Position numbers and translations under genes: made by a program. Positions 31,005 through 35,521 of a stretch of DNA of 35,521 bases are shown here, one piece after another. Location of the stretch: assembly GCA_002342035.1 (NCBI GenBank), contig DDPE01000081.1:1-35521 (forward strand), given 5' to 3'. The stretch is from Asticcacaulis sp. UBA2476. Lineage in GTDB: Bacteria > Pseudomonadota > Alphaproteobacteria > Caulobacterales > Caulobacteraceae. The notes under the pieces were generated by a model. That model was not told the DNA's origin, did not search any database, and worked only from the letters and a program-made list of their open reading frames with translations. The stretch's first letter is position 1. Each line of letters opens with the position of its first letter.

Positions 31005-32177
31005 ATGTCGAAAAAAGACTACCTCAAAGACGCCAAGCTGGCGACCCGCGTCATCAATATCGGCATCGATACGGATACGGCTCACGGTGCAGTCATGCCG
31101 CCGATCTACCTGTCGTCGAACTATACGTTTGAGGGCTTTGGCAAGAAGCGTACCTTTGACTATGCCCGCTCTGGCAACCCGACGCGCGAAGTCGTGTCCG
31201 AAGTTATCGCGGAACTCGAAGGCGGCATAGGCGCGGTCATGACGGCGTCGGGCATGGCGGCGATTGACCTGCTCTGGCAGCCATTGGAAAAAGGCAACAA
31301 CCGCGTGGTCGCCCCCCATGATTGCTACGGCGGCACCCAGCGTCAGTTGAACGCCCGTGCTAAACAAGGTTTGATCGATCTCGTATATGTCGATCAGGGT
31401 GATGACGCCGCGGTGGCGCAGGCATTATCGCAGCCAACCGCCATGCTGCTGATCGAAACGCCGTCTAACCCGCTGATGCGGGTGGTTGATCTGCAAAAAC
31501 TGATTGATCTCGGCCACAAAGCGGGGGCCAAGGTCGCCGTTGACAACACCTTCCTGTCGCCCGCCCTGCAAAATCCGATCAAGTTCGGCGCGGATTTTGT
31601 CGTCCATTCGACCACCAAATATATCAACGGCCACTCAGACGTGATCGGCGGGGCGCTGGTCTGCACTACGGCGGAGGATTTGACGCTGTACCGCTGGTGG
31701 GCCAATTGCGTCGGCTCGACCGCGCCCGCGTTCGATTCCTACCTGACCTTACGCGGCGTGCGCACCCTGTTTGTGCGCATCAAGCAACAGCAGCAGTCGG
31801 CCCAGGCCGTGGCCGAATATCTGGAAAGCCACCCGGCGGTATCAAAGGTCTTTTATCCCGGCCTGAAATCCCACCCGCAGCACGACCTGGCAAAGCGCCA
31901 ACAGGCCGGATTTGGCGCGATGATGAGCTTTGAGCTTAAAGGGGGCTTGGATGCGGTCAAAGCCGTTCTGGATGTGGTTGATCTGTTCTCGCTGGCCGAA
32001 TCTTTGGGCGGGGTCGAAAGCCTGATTGTCCATCCGGCTTCCATGACCCATGCCGCCATGTCGCCAGAAGCGCAAGCGACAGCCGGCATCACCGGCGGCT
32101 TACTGCGCCTATCGATCGGCCTTGAAGACTCCGATGATCTGATCAAGGCACTGGAGCGGGCGCTGTCAGTGGCATGA
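31005..32177 (+). CDS. metB: Cystathionine gamma-synthase / O-acylhomoserine lyase
   Basis: A 390-residue PLP enzyme of the Cys/Met metabolism family. It joins acylhomoserine and cysteine to cystathionine (or sulfide to homocysteine). Conserved blocks are PIYLSSNYTF, the YARSGNPTREVV stretch, ASGMAAIDLL, PHDCYGGTQRQ, and the Schiff-base Lys205 in HSTTKYINGHSDVIGG. SLGGVESLIVHPASMTHAAM near the C-terminus is typical. Length is normal. As the partner of metX behind a SAM-I riboswitch it belongs to the methionine pathway. Substrate preference (succinyl vs acetyl) is not resolvable. Confidence 0.92.
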   Translation: MSKKDYLKDAKLATRVINIGIDTDTAHGAVMPPIYLSSNYTFEGFGKKRTFDYARSGNPTREVVSEVIAELEGGIGAVMTASGMAAIDLLWQPLEKGNNRVVAPHDCYGGTQRQLNARAKQGLIDLVYVDQGDDAAVAQALSQPTAMLLIETPSNPLMRVVDLQKLIDLGHKAGAKVAVDNTFLSPALQNPIKFGADFVVHSTTKYINGHSDVIGGALVCTTAEDLTLYRWWANCVGSTAPAFDSYLTLRGVRTLFVRIKQQQQSAQAVAEYLESHPAVSKVFYPGLKSHPQHDLAKRQQAGFGAMMSFELKGGLDAVKAVLDVVDLFSLAESLGGVESLIVHPASMTHAAMSPEAQATAGITGGLLRLSIGLEDSDDLIKALERALSVA

Positions 32178-32186
32178 CCTGACCAA

Positions 32187-32207
32187 GGGCGGCGCACCAC
32201 GCCGCCC
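32187..32207 (+). terminator. Terminator of metX-metB
   Basis: A perfect 8-bp GC stem, GGGCGGCG (32187-32194) and CGCCGCCC (32200-32207), with loop CACCA begins 9 nt after the metB stop and is followed by ATTTCG. The U tract is short, but the hairpin is strong and correctly placed. Confidence 0.7.
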
Positions 32208-32310
32208 ATTTCGTGATCAAAGACGTCATAAAAACGCCGAAAACGTGTTTTCAGTCGCGACGAATACACAATAAAACAAAATAAATTCAATACATTACAA
32301 TAAGTAACGA

Positions 32311-32343
32311 AAAATCACGCAATTATCACATTTCCGTGATTTT
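32311..32343. promoter_or_regulatory. AT-rich inverted repeat upstream of the DUF4349 gene
   Basis: AAAATCAC (32311-32318) and GTGATTTT (32336-32343) form an 8-bp inverted repeat with a 17-nt spacer, inside a markedly AT-rich stretch (about 32265-32345). It precedes the lipoprotein gene by some 75 nt and could be an operator in its promoter. The owner protein is unknown. Confidence 0.35.
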
Positions 32344-32418
32344 GTCGTGAAAACGCCACGGTTTGCGCGCCGGAATAGGTCATCCCCACCGGGGATCAAC
32401 CCATGCCAGGAGGCCGCC

Positions 32419-33306
32419 ATGACCACGCGTTTACTCAAGTTTAAGTCCTTAATTGTTGGCGTATCCTTACTTATAGTACCCGCCTATCTTACCGCCTGCT
32501 CCAAACCCGCCGAAGCCCCGGTCGAGGAAGCTGTGATGGAGGCAGCACCCGAAATCACGACGGATGGCCAGACGTCCGAGGCACGCCTCGACACCCCGTC
32601 CCTGCCGCAACTGGCCTATGATTACAGCTTTAATTTAAGCGCGCCGGATAAGGCGCTGGACAGCCTGTTGTCGGCGCATCGAAATGCCTGCACCGCTGCT
32701 GGCGCCGCAACCTGTCAGGTCATATCGATGGACAGCACATCTGATCGGGCACAGCATTTCCAAAGCCATCGCCTGATATTGCGGGCCACGCCCCAATGGA
32801 TCGAAAGCTTCCGCAATGACCTGAATAAACAACTGGCGGCGACCGATGGCCGGATCGAGGCCCAGACCATCGCCACCGAAGACCTGACCGCGCAGATGGT
32901 CGATCATGAGGCCCGCATCAACAACCAGATCGCCCTGCGCGACAATCTGCAAACCACCCTGCGCACCCACAGGGGCAAGATGTCGGACGTTATCGAGCTG
33001 CAAAACCAGCTTAGCAACGTTCAGTCGCAGATTGATTCCACCCGGTCTCAACTGGCGCTGATGAAAAAACGTGTAGCGATGTCGAAGGTCACCCTGACCT
33101 ATTCCGGGGCGGCGGCAGCACAGTCGCAAGGGACACTCTCGCCGCTGCTCAGCGCCTTTGGCAGCGTCGGTCCAAACTTTATCGCCGTCATGACCTTTAT
33201 GGTTATGATTTTGAGCTATGTCCTGCCGTTTGCGGTGGTGCTGGCACCTATCGTCTGGATCGTGGCCCGGCGGAAGAAAAAACCTGCCAAGGCGCCTGCT
33301 GTCTGA
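32419..33306 (+). CDS. DUF4349 lipoprotein
   Basis: A 295-residue exported protein. ATG 32419 is chosen for its strong AGGAGG site (32408-32413) and because it starts a signal sequence ending in the lipobox LTAC (Cys27); the frame is open further upstream. An acidic linker rich in Glu/Pro follows. The DUF4349 core (about 60-235) includes a long coiled coil (DLTAQMVDHEARINNQIALR and onward, then LQNQLSNVQSQIDSTRSQLA) and ends VTLTYSG. A C-terminal membrane segment (about 250-283) and a basic RRKKKPAK tail close the protein. An N-terminal lipid anchor plus a C-terminal membrane helix would loop it across the periplasm. Function unknown. Confidence 0.85.
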   Translation: MTTRLLKFKSLIVGVSLLIVPAYLTACSKPAEAPVEEAVMEAAPEITTDGQTSEARLDTPSLPQLAYDYSFNLSAPDKALDSLLSAHRNACTAAGAATCQVISMDSTSDRAQHFQSHRLILRATPQWIESFRNDLNKQLAATDGRIEAQTIATEDLTAQMVDHEARINNQIALRDNLQTTLRTHRGKMSDVIELQNQLSNVQSQIDSTRSQLALMKKRVAMSKVTLTYSGAAAAQSQGTLSPLLSAFGSVGPNFIAVMTFMVMILSYVLPFAVVLAPIVWIVARRKKKPAKAPAV

Positions 33307-34155
33307 TCAGGATGACTCCGCCAGAGCGATCATCACCTGGGTTTTGTGGGTGGTGATCGCACGCCCGCGCAGTTTCACGCGGTCACCTACCAGTTCGCAC
33401 CGCAGATCGCCGCCACGGCGCGGGTAGGCCTGATGGAACTCAAGCACAGTCTTACCCGTAAGGTTTGCATAGAGCGGCATGAGGGCGCAGTGCATGGACC
33501 CCGTCGTCGGGTCTTCGGCAATGCTAAAACCGGGCGCAAAGAACCGGCTGATAACATCATAGGGGCTGCCTTCATCCGCAAAGGCCGTCACCACCACATG
33601 GGCGGCATCAAACAGGGTGCAGGCTTGCGGATAGCCGATCTCGCCGGCATTGAATTTCAGGGCGCGCACGGCGGCCTCAGAAGCCAGTTGCAGGATCAGC
33701 ATCGGCCCGCCAAAGGTCGCCACCGCCGTCTGACCGATCACCGCTTCAATCTCAGGCACGGCCGCGATGGCCTGCACCGGATAGGCCGGAAAATCTAATT
33801 CAAGTAAGTCCATTTCAAGCTGGCCGCCTGCGCGGCGGACGCTTAACCGGCCCGCATGACGCGTGTCGAAATGCACAACCTCGGCCTCAAGCCCCAATTC
33901 GGTAAACAGGGCATGGGCCGCCGCCAGGGTGGCATGGCCGCATAGATTCACCTCCACCGTCGGGGTGAACCAGCGCAGGCCAAACACATTGGCCTCAGAT
34001 GTCTTGACCATATAGGCGGTTTCGGCCTGATTATTTTCCATGGCCAGACGGCTCATGAAATCATCAGACGGCCAGGTATCAAACGGCTCGACCACCGCCG
34101 CCGGATTGCCCATAAACGGCGCGCGCGCAAAGGCGTCGATCAGAAATTGTCTCAT
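33307..34155 (-). CDS. PhzF-family isomerase
   Basis: A 282-residue protein of the diaminopimelate-epimerase-like PhzF fold, two mirrored halves. The catalytic glutamate is Glu45 in NNQAETAYM, followed by LRWFTPTVEVNLCGHATLAA and, in the second half, EDPTTGSMHCAL. ATG 34155 gives the family start MRQFLIDAFARAPFMGNPAAV; a longer frame needs a TTG at 34185. PhzF proteins isomerise small acids. Most, outside phenazine clusters, have unknown substrates, and no phenazine genes are nearby. Its stop codon abuts that of the convergent DUF4349 gene. It may be read with the upstream membrane protein gene (1-nt gap). Confidence 0.87.
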   Translation of the reverse strand: MRQFLIDAFARAPFMGNPAAVVEPFDTWPSDDFMSRLAMENNQAETAYMVKTSEANVFGLRWFTPTVEVNLCGHATLAAAHALFTELGLEAEVVHFDTRHAGRLSVRRAGGQLEMDLLELDFPAYPVQAIAAVPEIEAVIGQTAVATFGGPMLILQLASEAAVRALKFNAGEIGYPQACTLFDAAHVVVTAFADEGSPYDVISRFFAPGFSIAEDPTTGSMHCALMPLYANLTGKTVLEFHQAYPRRGGDLRCELVGDRVKLRGRAITTHKTQVMIALAESS

Positions 34156-34156
34156 A

Positions 34157-34609
34157 TTAAAAAGGCTCTTTGTTATTAAAGCCAAGTTTATCAGATAAAA
34201 AACCGATAACTATATACCCGACATAAAAAACCAATCCGATGAAAGACATAGTGATTGTCATTATGTGCTTGTCCCAACCATCGTCTTGACTATCAAAATA
34301 GGCGTACAAAATAGTATCAACAACGCATCCAAACATGGCAAAGAACAATATCACCGTAGCCAAGCGTCCGACATTCAAGCGGGTTTGGTTTGATGAATAA
34401 TATAGCTGCTTAAAATCCATAGTCTCGTAGGCAATGCGCAAAACAGCCCCCGCCATCAACAGCATGAACACAACGAGGCCATGCGCTATGGACGCATAAA
34501 AACCCGCGATGCCACTGATAACTAAACTTACCAAGACCGAAAGCGGCAGTTTTTTCAAACACTGCCGCAGATAAAACTTCTGATCTCGATTAAGCCCCCA
34601 ACCCAACAT
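34157..34609 (-). CDS. AT-rich multi-pass membrane protein of unknown function
   Basis: A 150-residue protein with four hydrophobic segments (about 22-40, 42-60, 82-102, 118-140), a basic N-terminus (LRQCLKKLP) and a charged loop (YFDSQDDGWDKH) before the last segment. I recognise no family. Base composition and codon choice (many A/T third positions) differ clearly from both neighbours, suggesting acquisition from elsewhere. The ATG at 34609 starts 6 nt past the DUF465 stop, and the stop is 1 nt from the PhzF start, so it is tightly packed between them. Confidence 0.6.
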   Translation of the reverse strand: MLGWGLNRDQKFYLRQCLKKLPLSVLVSLVISGIAGFYASIAHGLVVFMLLMAGAVLRIAYETMDFKQLYYSSNQTRLNVGRLATVILFFAMFGCVVDTILYAYFDSQDDGWDKHIMTITMSFIGLVFYVGYIVIGFLSDKLGFNNKEPF

Positions 34610-34615
34610 CCAGCG

Positions 34616-35026
34616 TTAGGCGATAATATCCGGGCGGATCTTGTCTTCGATCTCGGTAATCTGATCGCGCAGGGCCAGTTTCTTGCGCTTTAGGCGGGCA
34701 ATCAGAATCTGATCCGGCAAGGGCATGGATTCGAGCGCGCTGATCGATTCGTCCAAATCCTTATGCTCCATCCGCAGATGCGCCACCTGTCCGCGCATCT
34801 TGACGGTTTCGACGCTGATCGGCAATTCGCGCACGGTGGGATCGAGGTCGTCCTTCTGGTAATCCAGCACGTCCTCGGCAATATCATCGAAATTTTCAGC
34901 ATCGACATCGCGACGGCCAAAGACACGGCGCTCAATATCGGCTCCGCCTTCGCCCGCACCGGTTTTCACGAGGGTGAGGCCCTGGGTCGGAAACAGCGAT
35001 CTTATATTGCTCTGATCGTCATGCAT
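34616..35026 (-). CDS. DUF465 (YdcH-like) protein with N-terminal extension
   Basis: A 136-residue soluble protein. The C-terminal 65 residues match DUF465: VAHLRMEHKDLDESISALES, then DQILIARLKRKKLALRDQIT, a short helical-hairpin domain found in many proteobacteria. The first 70 residues are an acidic extension (DIERRVFGRRDVDAENFDDI) not usual for the 60-70-residue family. No enzymatic residues are apparent. The ATG 35026 lies close to an AGGAGCGGATGTTTAC leader, which gives a good ribosome-binding site. Confidence 0.78.
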   Translation of the reverse strand: MHDDQSNIRSLFPTQGLTLVKTGAGEGGADIERRVFGRRDVDAENFDDIAEDVLDYQKDDLDPTVRELPISVETVKMRGQVAHLRMEHKDLDESISALESMPLPDQILIARLKRKKLALRDQITEIEDKIRPDIIA

Positions 35027-35091
35027 GTAAACATCCGCTCCTTAGATCACGTCCCGATCTGAAGTCTTTCGGCCCCAAAGTATTCAGGACA

Positions 35092-35521
35092 TTAAGACGC
35101 AGGAGTATACTCTAAAAATCCGCCGTCCGAAAGAGTGCCAATCAGACTAATCAACTGAGTGCGCGGCACTTTTGGCCCCCAGGCCTTGGCGACAGCCACC
35201 ACATTGTCCGTGCACAGAGCGGTAAGATTTTGTTTCGTCTCAGAAAAATCAACAATGGACAGCGCTTCCAGTGCTGTCATCAGCTCGCGCTCACTGTTCA
35301 GTTCCACTGATTTTACCTGCGCGCGAATACGCTCCCGCGCCAAATCATCTATGTCGGACAAAGGTTTCCGCAACCTTTTGCGAAGTATTCGCAGCGGCTC
35401 AACCACGGCATCGCTCCATGACCGGGCCATATCGGCCCCCTCTTCGGCCAAATCAGCGCTGAGTTTGCCGCCATTTGTGCCTACCCAGCCCGCCCACAGC
35501 AGCAGCGGCACGCACTGATCA
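35092..35521 (-). CDS. TIGR02444/DUF2390-family protein (partial)
   Basis: The gene enters from the right edge and only its C-terminal 142 residues or so are present. The visible start DQCVPLLLWAGWVG, followed by MARSWSDAVVEPLRILRKRLRKP, matches the TIGR02444 pattern of a Leu/Trp-rich first helix and a WxxxVVxPLRxLRxxLK stretch. The start codon lies beyond the window. Members are about 160-180 residues and of unknown function. It is on the same strand as the DUF465 gene, 65 nt upstream of it. Confidence 0.75.
   Translation of the reverse strand, partial: DQCVPLLLWAGWVGTNGGKLSADLAEEGADMARSWSDAVVEPLRILRKRLRKPLSDIDDLARERIRAQVKSVELNSERELMTALEALSIVDFSETKQNLTALCTDNVVAVAKAWGPKVPRTQLISLIGTLSDGGFLEYTPAS

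Overview
The window reads as a chromosomal segment of a high-GC alphaproteobacterium, most likely of the Caulobacterales (an Asticcacaulis- or Caulobacter-like organism). This is inferred from gene order (tlpA divergent from argH, then an LptM-like lipoprotein and lysA; zinc-ribbon protein divergent from ftsEX, YdcF and plsC), a perfect CtrA-type box, and scattered GANTC (CcrM) sites. No tRNA, rRNA, CRISPR array, insertion sequence or integrase was seen.

Layout. 1-1.7 kb: a truncated SAM methyltransferase divergent from an AraC regulator with a DJ-1/PfpI domain. 1.8-6.2 kb: tlpA and argH with overlapping start codons, then lptM, lysA and a short protein that looks like only the N-terminus of a DUF4175/TIGR02302 protein. 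6.3-8.3 kb: a membrane-anchored SNase-like nuclease, convergent with a zinc-ribbon protein-hpt pair. 8.4-11.9 kb: ftsE-ftsX-ydcF-plsC, tightly overlapped, then a small hypothetical. 11.9-14.0 kb: the longest stretch without a long gene, holding a probable 32-aa membrane protein and a CtrA box, followed by a GGDEF-EAL protein.

14.0-16.2 kb: a two-gene phage- or GTA-like module, a DUF2793 tail-fibre-like protein ending in seven 44-residue repeats plus a holin-like membrane protein. 16.3-20.1 kb: DUF4112, YbjQ, an EEP-family hydrolase, a phasin-like protein, rlmJ and an MmcQ/YjbR protein. 20.1-21.7 kb: an unusually compact aspartokinase-homoserine dehydrogenase fusion without ACT domains. 21.9-23.3 kb: an EamA transporter and a chalcone-isomerase-like exported protein. 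23.4-29.6 kb: a metal-efflux operon (czcI-like, czcC, czcB, czcA).

29.8-32.2 kb: a SAM-I (S-box) riboswitch ahead of metX-like and metB genes, the clearest regulatory element in the window and of a class uncommon in alphaproteobacteria. 32.4-35.5 kb: a DUF4349 lipoprotein, PhzF-like isomerase, an AT-rich membrane protein, a DUF465 protein and a partial TIGR02444 protein.

Methionine, threonine and lysine supply recurs: lysA, the fused AK-HSD (aspartate phosphorylation and homoserine formation) and riboswitch-controlled metX-metB (homoserine to cystathionine) all lie here. The main candidates for something new are the riboswitch cassette, the ACT-less AK-HSD, the propeller fibre with its holin, and the CtrA-box/GGDEF-EAL/small-protein region.
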